From JAZNUH01 sp045592225 (lineage in GTDB: Bacteria; Bacillota; Clostridia; UMGS1883; UMGS1540), in assembly GCA_045592225.1 (NCBI GenBank), contig JAZNUH010000096.1:1-5988 (forward strand): a DNA stretch of 5,988 nucleotides, read 5' to 3'. The notes under the pieces were generated by a model. The model saw only the letters and a program-made list of their open reading frames with translations. It was not told the DNA's origin and did not search any database. The position numbers and the translations under genes are program-made. Shown here in pieces: positions 1 to 5,030 of this stretch; the first letter of the stretch is position 1; the number at the start of each line of letters is the position of its first letter.

Positions 1-177
1 AAACCTTACCACTCCCTTGCTTCTCCTCTTCCCCACAAAGCCTGTGGACTTTGCGGGGCCCCCAAAAGTTGCAAGGCTTTTAGGGGTAAGGAGCAAGCGA
101 GCTGAAACGTACAAGTTTTGGTAAAAACTTGTACCATAGCGAAACTTGCGACGCAGGTACGGCGGGGGTGAGGTTCG
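1..177. repeat. Hairpin-rich, MITE-like non-coding element
   Basis: This is an imperfect palindrome about 175 bp long, built of nested stems. The outer arms are AACCTTACCACTCCC (2-16) and GGGGGTGAGGTT (164-175), which pair with mismatches. Inside them, CTTGCT (16-21) pairs with AGCAAG (92-97). CCCCACAAAG (31-40) pairs with CTTTGCGGGG (49-58). CCCCAAAAG (60-68) pairs with CTTTTAGGGG (77-86). GTACAAGTTTT (109-119) pairs exactly with AAAACTTGTAC (124-134). It is richer in G and C than the neighbouring intergenic DNA. Imperfect terminal inverted repeats, small size and a position behind a gene terminator fit a non-autonomous mobile element or intergenic repeat; a structured RNA is the alternative. 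The minus-strand open frame across it looks incidental. Only one copy is visible and the left edge may be cut, so mobility is inference. Confidence 0.5.
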
Positions 178-192
178 TTTATAGCAAAAGAC

Positions 193-224
193 ATAAAAAA
201 GAACAAACCGCTTTGGCGGTTTGT
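193..224 (-). terminator. Intrinsic terminator of greA
   Basis: On the minus strand a 9-bp perfect stem (ACAAACCGC at 203-211 with GCGGTTTGT at 216-224, 4-base loop) is followed by a T-rich run, the complement of the A run at 195-202. The plus strand has no T-run after the stem, so it acts on minus-strand transcripts only. It lies about 100 bp past the greA stop with nothing recognisable between (225-325). Confidence 0.88.
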
Positions 225-325
225 CCCTATAAAGTAAAACTCTATTAACTTTTGGTATGCACATTTATTTGAAAATGCAATCTGTATATTTCCCGTCTTT
301 TGCGATCCGGGGAATTTTTACATCC

Positions 326-805
326 CTATCTAGATATTTTGAGAACCTTTAATTCTATTTCATCGCCTGAGGGAGTAAGTACTTTTACAGTTTCATCCAC
401 CTTCGCTCCGATAAGCGCCTTACCGATAGGAGCCTCATCCGAGATTTTATTATGTGCAGGGTCGGATTCTGCCGAGCCAACAATAGCATATTCAACCTCT
501 TCTTCAAAATCGCAGTCATAAACCAGCACCTTTGTGCCAACGCTTACAACATCTGTTGCCAGGTCATTTTCATCAATAACCTTTGCGTTTTTGAGCATAT
601 TCTCAAGCTGCACTATGCGCATTTCCATCTGTGCCTGCTCGTTTTTGGCTTCATCATATTCGCTGTTTTCGGACAAATCGCCGAAAGCTCTTGCCTGTTT
701 GATTTTTTCAGCCACATCGCGGCGTCCTCTTGATTTAAGATCATCAAGCTCCTCCTCAAGACGATGCAAGCCGTCTATAGTCAAAATTACCTGTTTTGTT
801 TCCAT
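326..805 (-). CDS. greA: Transcription elongation factor GreA
   Basis: GreA binds the secondary channel of backtracked RNA polymerase and stimulates cleavage of the extruded RNA 3' end, rescuing stalled complexes. The 159-residue protein has the normal family length (about 158). The N-terminal antiparallel coiled coil covers about residues 10-75. Its tip motif GDLSENSEY (42-50) includes the acidic D43 and E46, equivalent to the pair that coordinates the catalytic Mg2+ in E. coli GreA. The C-terminal FKBP-like domain follows, with the typical PIGKALIGAKVDETVKV stretch. ATG at 805 is chosen because the frame then starts where GreA starts and AGGA lies 6 nt upstream. An in-frame GTG at 847 with GGAG 6 nt upstream would add 14 residues with no counterpart in the family. 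It has its own consensus promoter and terminator, so it is probably monocistronic. Many Firmicutes place lysS next to greA; it does not follow here. Confidence 0.95.
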   Translation of the reverse strand: METKQVILTIDGLHRLEEELDDLKSRGRRDVAEKIKQARAFGDLSENSEYDEAKNEQAQMEMRIVQLENMLKNAKVIDENDLATDVVSVGTKVLVYDCDFEEEVEYAIVGSAESDPAHNKISDEAPIGKALIGAKVDETVKVLTPSGDEIELKVLKISR

Positions 806-892
806 GTGTTTTCCTAACCTTTCCTCCCACTCTGATACTGGGTACACGCTTTTCTCCTACCTGTGGGCTGATAAGACGTGTATTAATATGTG

Positions 893-914
893 AAAAAAGC
901 CGACATAGCCGACC
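893..914 (-). promoter_or_regulatory. Possible attenuator hairpin in greA leader
   Basis: The direct repeat GTCGGC-TAT-GTCGGC folds into a 7-bp stem with a 3-base loop if three or so G-U pairs are allowed, and is immediately followed by six T on the minus strand. It sits about 27 nt into the predicted transcript and 90 nt before the ATG. This is terminator-like but weak. In E. coli, premature termination in the greA leader makes the GraL RNAs, so a leader attenuator is biologically plausible; function here is inference. Confidence 0.35.
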
Positions 915-947
915 ATAATTCCTGCTATTCATTATACATTAAATAAT

Positions 948-976
948 ATTATAATCATTGTATAGCGTTTTGTCAA
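948..976 (-). promoter_or_regulatory. Consensus sigma-A promoter of greA
   Basis: On the minus strand the -35 box TTGACA (976-971) and -10 box TATAAT (953-948) are separated by exactly 17 bp, a perfect match to the housekeeping consensus. The predicted start is near 941, giving a leader of about 135 nt before the greA ATG. A 7-bp inverted repeat, ACTAAAA (976-982) with TTTTAGT (992-998), abuts the -35 box and could be an operator or merely A+T-rich DNA. Together with the hairpin at 893-914 this accounts for the gap between greA and the next gene. Confidence 0.9.
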
Positions 977-1050
977 CTAAAATTTTATTTCTTTTAGTCA
1001 GTTTAATTATTTTTGCCCTGCATAATCCTTAAATATTTATACAAAATTAC

Positions 1051-1692
1051 CTAAAATACCTGTAAATTACTGCATTTAATACCAAAGTACTCCGCCATTG
1101 TGACAATATTCGTCATATCTGTTTCTCCGGTTGACATAAGCTTTGCAGGTGGTATTATACGCAAATCCTCTGTCCTCTTCACGTTACTGCCGCTGCAATT
1201 TCCGCACAAGTCAAGCACGAGCCTTGCATCGGGCAAATCTTGTCCCTGTGCATCGGGCATAAACACAACCGTTTTCCCTTTTGTGCATGGCTTTTGCTTA
1301 AAAACACATGCCGCACCCGCTTTGTCCATAAAAAAATCGTTCACCTCTGCATAAATCTCCCCCGGCACGCACACCACCGCATCTCGCTTTTTCAAAATGA
1401 CAGGCAGCAAGGTATGTAAATATTCTGTTCCGCCTGCAAAGAAAATCATGTCACCTTCTCCCAGCCTGTCTGCCACAACCCCGAAATTTTGTATCACAAG
1501 GCGAACCGGGTCAGCGCGCGGTATTTCATCCATATTGTCAAACCCACGCATTACACGGCGTATTTTAAGCCTGTGCGCTGCATTTGTTTTATGCGGCACT
1601 GTTATTTTACGAAATATATTCTCCCCCACCGCTATATCCTCGTATGTAATTTTTTTCACCTCTCCCTTGTATATCCCTGCAAGCCGTTTCAT
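1051..1692 (-). CDS. Conserved-looking protein of unknown function, 213 aa
   Basis: I do not recognise the family. The start is ATG at 1692 because GGAGG lies 9 nt upstream; an in-frame ATG at 1710 would place that ribosome site inside the coding sequence. The 213-residue product has no signal peptide or membrane helix, so is probably cytoplasmic. A basic patch lies at about residues 40-49 (H, R, K, R, R, R). Short hydrophobic strands alternate with glycines, such as MIFFAGGTEYLH (82-93), AVVCVPGEIY (105-114) and KTVVFMPDAQ (140-149), suggesting an alpha/beta fold. Cysteines occur at 129, 136, 163, 166 and 207, with a CxxC at 163-166 that could bind metal or be redox active. It diverges from tepA across 86 bp. 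No intrinsic terminator is visible after its stop, so its transcript may run into greA. Real coding is supported by the ribosome site, length and clean frame. Confidence 0.8.
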   Translation of the reverse strand: MKRLAGIYKGEVKKITYEDIAVGENIFRKITVPHKTNAAHRLKIRRVMRGFDNMDEIPRADPVRLVIQNFGVVADRLGEGDMIFFAGGTEYLHTLLPVILKKRDAVVCVPGEIYAEVNDFFMDKAGAACVFKQKPCTKGKTVVFMPDAQGQDLPDARLVLDLCGNCSGSNVKRTEDLRIIPPAKLMSTGETDMTNIVTMAEYFGIKCSNLQVF

Positions 1693-1778
1693 ATACTGCC
1701 ACCTCCTCATTTATATTTATTTGCCCTTTTGCATATTTATCACCCCAAAAGAAAACAATAACAAAAAAGGAGGTTAAT

Positions 1779-2453
1779 ATGAGCGAAAACACAAACTGCG
1801 AAGAAGTACAGGTACCGGAAAAAACAGAACATGAAGCATCTGCCGACATACGCTCGGAAAAGGGTAACATACATTGTCTTACCATAATCGGACAGATAGA
1901 GGGTCACCAGCTTTTGCCGCCCCAGAGCAAAACCACAAAATATGAGCACATCATCCCCCGCCTTGTATCGGTAGAGGAAAGCGCCGAAATCCATGCCCTG
2001 CTCATAATCTTAAATACCGTGGGCGGAGATGTTGAGGCAGGCCTTGCCATTGCAGAAATGATTGCAGGAATGAAAAAACCCACCGTATCCCTTGTGTTGG
2101 GCGGCGGTCACAGTATAGGTGTGCCTCTTGCCGTAGCCGCCGACTATTCGTTTATTGCTCCCACCGCCACCATGACCATGCACCCCATACGGCTCAGCGG
2201 TACGGTAATAGGTGTCCCCCAGACCTTTGACTATTTAAAGCGCATGCAGGAGAGGGTTGTCAGCTTTGTAACGGCAAACTCATCCATCACCTCCGAAACC
2301 TTTCATTCACTCATTTTAAACACAAGCGAGCTTGCAGGAGATATGGGCACCATTTTACTTGGACAGGACGCGGTTGACTGCGGACTTATAAACGAGGTGG
2401 GCGGAATAGCCGATGCAATAGCACGGCTTAACTCTATGATAGAAAACAGTTGA
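1779..2453 (+). CDS. tepA: TepA-type ClpP-fold serine protease
   Basis: This belongs to the ClpP/crotonase-fold peptidases, in the Firmicutes TepA (YmfB) branch. In Bacillus subtilis TepA was described as a translocation-enhancing protein acting on signal-peptide or preprotein remnants; the exact substrate is uncertain. The 224-residue protein has a charged, probably disordered N-terminus (1-28) and then the ClpP core. Visible landmarks are LNTVGGDVEAGLAIAEMI (78-95), the nucleophile motif GGGHSIG (108-114, Ser112), and MTMHP with His135. AGDMGT carries Asp188, the likely third triad member, although its spacing to AVDCGLINEVGG is two residues longer than in ordinary ClpP. There is no signal peptide, so it is cytoplasmic or peripheral. 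The start is clear: AAGGAGG lies 5 nt before ATG. No convincing promoter is seen in the divergent gap. The stop codon overlaps the -35 box of the next transcription unit. Confidence 0.88.
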   Translation: MSENTNCEEVQVPEKTEHEASADIRSEKGNIHCLTIIGQIEGHQLLPPQSKTTKYEHIIPRLVSVEESAEIHALLIILNTVGGDVEAGLAIAEMIAGMKKPTVSLVLGGGHSIGVPLAVAADYSFIAPTATMTMHPIRLSGTVIGVPQTFDYLKRMQERVVSFVTANSSITSETFHSLILNTSELAGDMGTILLGQDAVDCGLINEVGGIADAIARLNSMIENS

Positions 2454-2478
2454 CAAGCCTTTTTTTTCGTGGTAGAAT
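2450..2478 (+). promoter_or_regulatory. Sigma-A promoter of the 2485-2613 RNA unit
   Basis: TTGACA (2450-2455), a 17-bp spacer and TAGAAT (2473-2478) match the housekeeping consensus with one mismatch. The -35 box contains the tepA stop codon TGA. Predicted transcription start is near 2485. Confidence 0.8.
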
Positions 2479-2484
2479 AATTAC

Positions 2485-2613
2485 TAATCGAATAAACAAA
2501 ATTCCGGTTGGACAGACCGCAGGTCTGTTTTCAAGTACAGCCGCGGTTACCGTTTGGTAGCTTCGTCTTATAGCTTTTAGGGTGGAAGAGCTTTTGCTCT
2601 TCTACCTTTTTTT
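2485..2613 (+). ncRNA. Unassigned structured RNA or regulatory leader, about 130 nt
   Basis: A near-consensus promoter and a strong terminator bracket about 130 nt with no convincing reading frame. Visible structure includes a perfect 7-bp hairpin, ACAGACC (2512-2518) with GGTCTGT (2522-2528), a short TACC/GGTA hairpin in the 2548-2560 stretch, and the terminal stem (2581-2606). GCTTC just before the terminal stem could pair with GAAGAGC in the terminator's left arm, giving a possible antiterminator. No core I know is present: the AGGGTGG-like stretch lacks the rest of a T-box, and the CGGTTACCG stretch lacks the other c-di-GMP-I elements. It could be a free-standing small RNA or a riboswitch-type leader for the micro-peptide gene that begins 21 nt past the T-run. 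Which of these applies cannot be decided from sequence alone. Confidence 0.6.
2581..2613 (+). terminator. Strong intrinsic terminator before the micro-ORF
   Basis: An 11-bp stem, GGTGGAAGAGC (2581-2591) with GCTCTTCTACC (2596-2606), contains one G-U pair and a TTTT loop, and is followed by seven T (2607-2613). It would end the RNA unit and limit read-through into the gene starting at 2634. Confidence 0.93.
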
Positions 2614-2633
2614 ATTTTCAGGAGGTGTTTTTA

Positions 2634-2714
2634 ATGAAAAAGGATATGCTTCTCGTAATCGGCTTTTTTGCAGTAGCCCTTGTTGCACTTATCGTTCTTT
2701 CAAAAATAATGTAA
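2634..2714 (+). CDS. 26-residue single-helix membrane peptide
   Basis: The peptide begins MKKDM and continues as an almost uninterrupted hydrophobic segment (residues 6-23, LLVIGFFAVALVALIVLS), ending KIM. This predicts one membrane helix with a positively charged N-terminus. The ribosome site AGGAGGTG lies 6 nt before ATG, close to ideal, and is the main reason to believe the frame is translated. It sits between the terminator of the structured RNA and the promoter of the next gene, whose -35 box starts 3 nt after the stop, so it appears to be its own small cistron. With no separate promoter visible, expression would come from read-through or regulated antitermination. I do not recognise it. 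A regulatory or membrane-complex micro-protein, or a type I toxin-like peptide, are possible roles. No antisense promoter was seen. Confidence 0.65.
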   Translation: MKKDMLLVIGFFAVALVALIVLSKIM

Positions 2715-2716
2715 CA

Positions 2717-2746
2717 TTGACTTTTTGCCCCCTTCGGGTGTATAAT
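2717..2746 (+). promoter_or_regulatory. Sigma-A promoter of the secreted protein gene
   Basis: TTGACT (2717-2722), an 18-bp spacer and a perfect TATAAT (2741-2746) predict a start near 2753 and a short leader of about 24 nt before the ATG at 2777. Confidence 0.85.
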
Positions 2747-2776
2747 CAATTTAATACATTTGAAAGGACGAACAAA

Positions 2777-3526
2777 ATGAAGCATTTTAAAACTTTTTTA
2801 TGCCTGTTTTTAAGTCTGTTACTGCTCATGTCGGTAACAACCACACTCAGCGCAAACAGTGAAATCAAGGTAACAGTTGACGGCAAACAGGTGATATTTG
2901 ACGTTGCCCCCTGTATCATTGACGGAAGAACTCTGGTTCCTGTAAGAGCCATTTTCGAGGCTCTCGGTGCCACCGTTACCTGGTATAGTGGTACACAGAC
3001 CATCGTATCATCAAAGGGTACAACAGTTATTACCATGGTTATCAACAATAACAATATGACGGTTGCAAACGGAGATACGTCAACCACCGTTACTCTTGAC
3101 GTGCCCCCCTGTATTTTGGACGGCAGAACCCTGGTTCCCGTAAGAGCCATTTCCGAAGCCTATAACACCAATGTTGACTGGATAGCGGCTGACAGAACGG
3201 TTGTAATCACATCCAAAGCCGAAACATACTATCCCGGCACTGCTGTTCCTACATACACAAGCGTTACGGGCGTTGCGCTTAAAAGTCAGCTCGCCCTTGA
3301 AAGCGGAACACCCATTTACATTTATAATGTGACCACAAATGACCACGTAACAAACTACTGGCAAGCGCTTGCAGACCAAGGCTGGATGGTTGTGAGTGAA
3401 GATGATGCCACAACCGAAGATACATTTGAAGCAGGCTTTGCAAACCTCGACCTGCAGGTTGTAATGGTATTCAATGTTTATTTTGACGTAAACGAAATTT
3501 GGATTTCTGTTGACGGTATTGAATAA
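2777..3526 (+). CDS. Secreted copper-amine-oxidase-N-domain-like protein
   Basis: This 249-residue protein has a Sec signal peptide: MKHFK, a hydrophobic core (7-20) and likely cleavage after LSA (residue 26). Residues 30-145 form a Cu_amine_oxidN1-type (PF07833-like) domain. It is made of two similar halves carrying DGRTLVPVRAI at 49-59 and 115-125, offset by 66 residues, each ending in a strand near VxW (67-69, 133-135). Such domains are common in Clostridia surface proteins and are thought to be structural or wall-binding, not catalytic; no amine-oxidase catalytic domain is present. Cysteines 46 and 112 occupy equivalent positions in the two halves. The C-terminal 100 residues, rich in Tyr, Thr, Asp and Val, match nothing I know. 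ATG at 2777 is chosen because it opens the signal peptide and AAAGGA lies 8 nt upstream; the frame stays open further 5' but crosses the terminator and promoter. Confidence 0.87.
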   Translation: MKHFKTFLCLFLSLLLLMSVTTTLSANSEIKVTVDGKQVIFDVAPCIIDGRTLVPVRAIFEALGATVTWYSGTQTIVSSKGTTVITMVINNNNMTVANGDTSTTVTLDVPPCILDGRTLVPVRAISEAYNTNVDWIAADRTVVITSKAETYYPGTAVPTYTSVTGVALKSQLALESGTPIYIYNVTTNDHVTNYWQALADQGWMVVSEDDATTEDTFEAGFANLDLQVVMVFNVYFDVNEIWISVDGIE

Positions 3527-3531
3527 AAAAT

Positions 3532-3562
3532 AAGGACTGTGAAATTCTCACAGTCCTTTTTC
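3532..3562. terminator. Bidirectional terminator between converging genes
   Basis: An 11-bp perfect stem, AAGGACTGTGA (3532-3542) with TCACAGTCCTT (3548-3558), has a 5-base loop. T follows on the plus strand (3557-3561) and the A run at 3525-3530 supplies U on the minus strand. It serves the secreted-protein gene and the converging operon. The minus-strand stop codon and last codons (KGL-stop) lie inside the stem. Confidence 0.92.
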
Positions 3563-4339
3563 TATAAGTTTTAAATTCCTGCATATTATCTTTTTCCCGC
3601 GCCACACAAAAGCGCGGTTTTTGTATTTTTCCCTAAATTCCGAGTTGCTCAACGCGCAAAGCTCCCCATATTCCAGCCTGTATATGTGGTCTTGCTTAAA
3701 CTCGTCAAGAGGGGTATACTCCGCCCCCTTGTTCATGGGACAGGCAAGCTGACAGGCATCACACCCCCACGCAAGATGGCTTTTTAAAAGTATTTCGCGC
3801 TCTATTTGGGTAAGCTCTCCCCTTTTTTGCGAAATGTGGGAAGCACATTTTTCAAAATCATTTGTATCGCCTAACGCACCGCCCGGGCAGGCAGCCTTGC
3901 AGGCACCGCATTTTAAGCAGGTTTCATCAAGGGGCGCATCACAGGGCAGGTCAAGATCGGTTTCTATATAGCCGACAAACACAAAACTGCCGTACTTTTT
4001 GTTTATCAGCAAGGTGTTTTCCCCTTTCACACCAAGTCCCGCCAAAAGGGCAAGGCTTTTGTCCCTTTCAGGTCCTATATCCGCATAGCATTTTGTTCTG
4101 GCATCGGGGCAAAGCCCTCTTATATACTCCTCTATTTTTTCAAGATACCCCATTACCACCTTGTGATAATCGGGCGCGCAGGCATAAAGAGAAATATTCC
4201 TGTCTTTATGCTCGCCGCAAAAATAAGGGAACAGAAACACAAGGGCGCAGCCCTCTCCGCAGGGCGCAACCCCTGCCTCGGTAATACTCTGCGACCTTGC
4301 AAATTCAAATATTTTTTCTTTTAGTTGTGTATTATTCAT
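3548..4339 (-). CDS. Short QueG-like (DUF1730 / double 4Fe-4S) protein
   Basis: QueG reduces epoxyqueuosine to queuosine in tRNA using cobalamin and two 4Fe-4S clusters. This 263-residue protein carries the family landmarks: the PDYHKV motif (56-61) of the DUF1730 region; ADIGP (86-90), where D87 matches the conserved catalytic-site Asp; and AGLGVKGENTLLI (100-112). The cysteine motifs are CLKCGACKAACP (141-152), C165 and CDACQLACP (193-201), enough for two cubane clusters. It is clearly shorter than E. coli QueG (about 380): the N-terminal segment before the DYH motif is abbreviated and the C-terminal HEAT-repeat tRNA-binding part is absent. It may be a compact QueG or a paralogue with another substrate, so I give no gene symbol. 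It is last in a three-gene operon; its ATG overlaps the end of the upstream gene by 8 bp, implying translational coupling. No other queuosine genes are in view. Confidence 0.85.
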   Translation of the reverse strand: MNNTQLKEKIFEFARSQSITEAGVAPCGEGCALVFLFPYFCGEHKDRNISLYACAPDYHKVVMGYLEKIEEYIRGLCPDARTKCYADIGPERDKSLALLAGLGVKGENTLLINKKYGSFVFVGYIETDLDLPCDAPLDETCLKCGACKAACPGGALGDTNDFEKCASHISQKRGELTQIEREILLKSHLAWGCDACQLACPMNKGAEYTPLDEFKQDHIYRLEYGELCALSNSEFREKYKNRAFVWRGKKIICRNLKLIEKGL

Positions 4340-5018
4340 CAGCCATTATAACTTCAAGCAGACTGTCGGCAAAAAGCTCGTGCATTGATGCAATGGGGTG
4401 ATTGAGCCTGTTGTCCAGAAGCTTTGTGGTATCAATAACGCGGCTCAAATTCTTCCACTTGCCGTAGCAGTCGCAAATCTTTACACCGCACTCTTTTGCA
4501 GTTTGCTTTGCGGCGTTCATATATGTATCCATTCTGCCGCCCTCCACCTGGTAGCCTGCCTGTCTTTCGCCCATGGCATCATAGCCGGGTAACCCGTCGT
4601 CAGCCACATAGGTATTGAGCATATTGGGTGTCATAAATATAACCTCTGCTCCGCTTGCCACACTCTTCTCAAATATGGTGCGCAGAGAGGATGTATATGT
4701 TTCAAGCTCGCCCGCTACATCGTTTAAACCAAAGCAGACAATTATAAGGTCGGGCTTGTGACGGAGCACCTGGTCGTCTATTCTTTTAACGCCAATCTCC
4801 GCAGTGGTTCCGCCTATACCTGCACAAATAACATTAACAGGCACATATCCTCTTATTTTGTTGAGTTTTTTGCGCAGTCTGTTCCAGTAAACCTCTTCAT
4901 AGTCAATCACATCACGCAGTGCGCCGTGAGTAACACTGTCACCAAAAGCAACAATGGTAATGGGGCCGTTTTCAATAAGTCCCGCCTGTTCCATGTAAAG
5001 CTTTTCTTTTACTCTCAT
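4332..5018 (-). CDS. SGNH/GDSL-family hydrolase
   Basis: This 228-residue protein has the SGNH esterase/lipase fold. Block I is FGDSVTHG (nucleophile Ser28), block II AGIGGTTA (Gly70), block III FGLNDV (Asn99) and block V NHP with His207. The usual DxxH arrangement is not seen: three residues before the His is Arg204, and acidic or amide residues lie at -5 (Asp202) and -4 (Asn203). There is no signal peptide, so it is probably cytoplasmic; the substrate (acyl or acetyl ester) cannot be told. ATG at 5018 is used because AAGGAG is 8 nt upstream; the in-frame GTG at 5027 overlaps that ribosome site and cannot use it. It is the middle gene of the operon: its ribosome site abuts the upstream stop codon, 12 bp separate the coding regions, and its end overlaps the next gene by 8 bp. 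Confidence 0.88.
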   Translation of the reverse strand: MRVKEKLYMEQAGLIENGPITIVAFGDSVTHGALRDVIDYEEVYWNRLRKKLNKIRGYVPVNVICAGIGGTTAEIGVKRIDDQVLRHKPDLIIVCFGLNDVAGELETYTSSLRTIFEKSVASGAEVIFMTPNMLNTYVADDGLPGYDAMGERQAGYQVEGGRMDTYMNAAKQTAKECGVKICDCYGKWKNLSRVIDTTKLLDNRLNHPIASMHELFADSLLEVIMADE

Positions 5019-5030
5019 TTTGTCCACTCC

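Noticed and set aside
6..206. Minus-strand 66-codon frame across the palindromic element
   Set aside because: It spans the hairpins and the terminator, has no ribosome site, and its composition follows the repeat; treated as incidental.
1711..1739. Sigma-E-like match (TTATATT, 14 bp, CATA) before tepA
   Set aside because: The -35 has one mismatch and the -10 matches only its first four bases, in A+T-rich DNA where chance hits are frequent.
2540..2560. Resemblance of the CGGTTACCG stretch to the 3' part of c-di-GMP-I riboswitches
   Set aside because: The other conserved parts of that aptamer are absent.
2576..2590. T-box-like AGGGTGG
   Set aside because: The rest of the antiterminator consensus and the long T-box leader are missing, and no aminoacyl-tRNA or amino-acid gene follows.
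2582..2776. 65-codon upstream extension of the secreted-protein frame
   Set aside because: It crosses a terminator, the micro-ORF and a promoter, and the signal peptide begins at 2777.
2746..3150. Minus-strand frame opposite the Cu_amine_oxidN1-like domain
   Set aside because: It is an antisense shadow; its internal repeat mirrors the duplicated domain halves, and no ribosome site or promoter was seen.
3862..4284. Plus-strand 140-codon frame opposite the QueG-like gene
   Set aside because: The opposite strand has clear family motifs; this frame has low-complexity composition without any recognisable domain.
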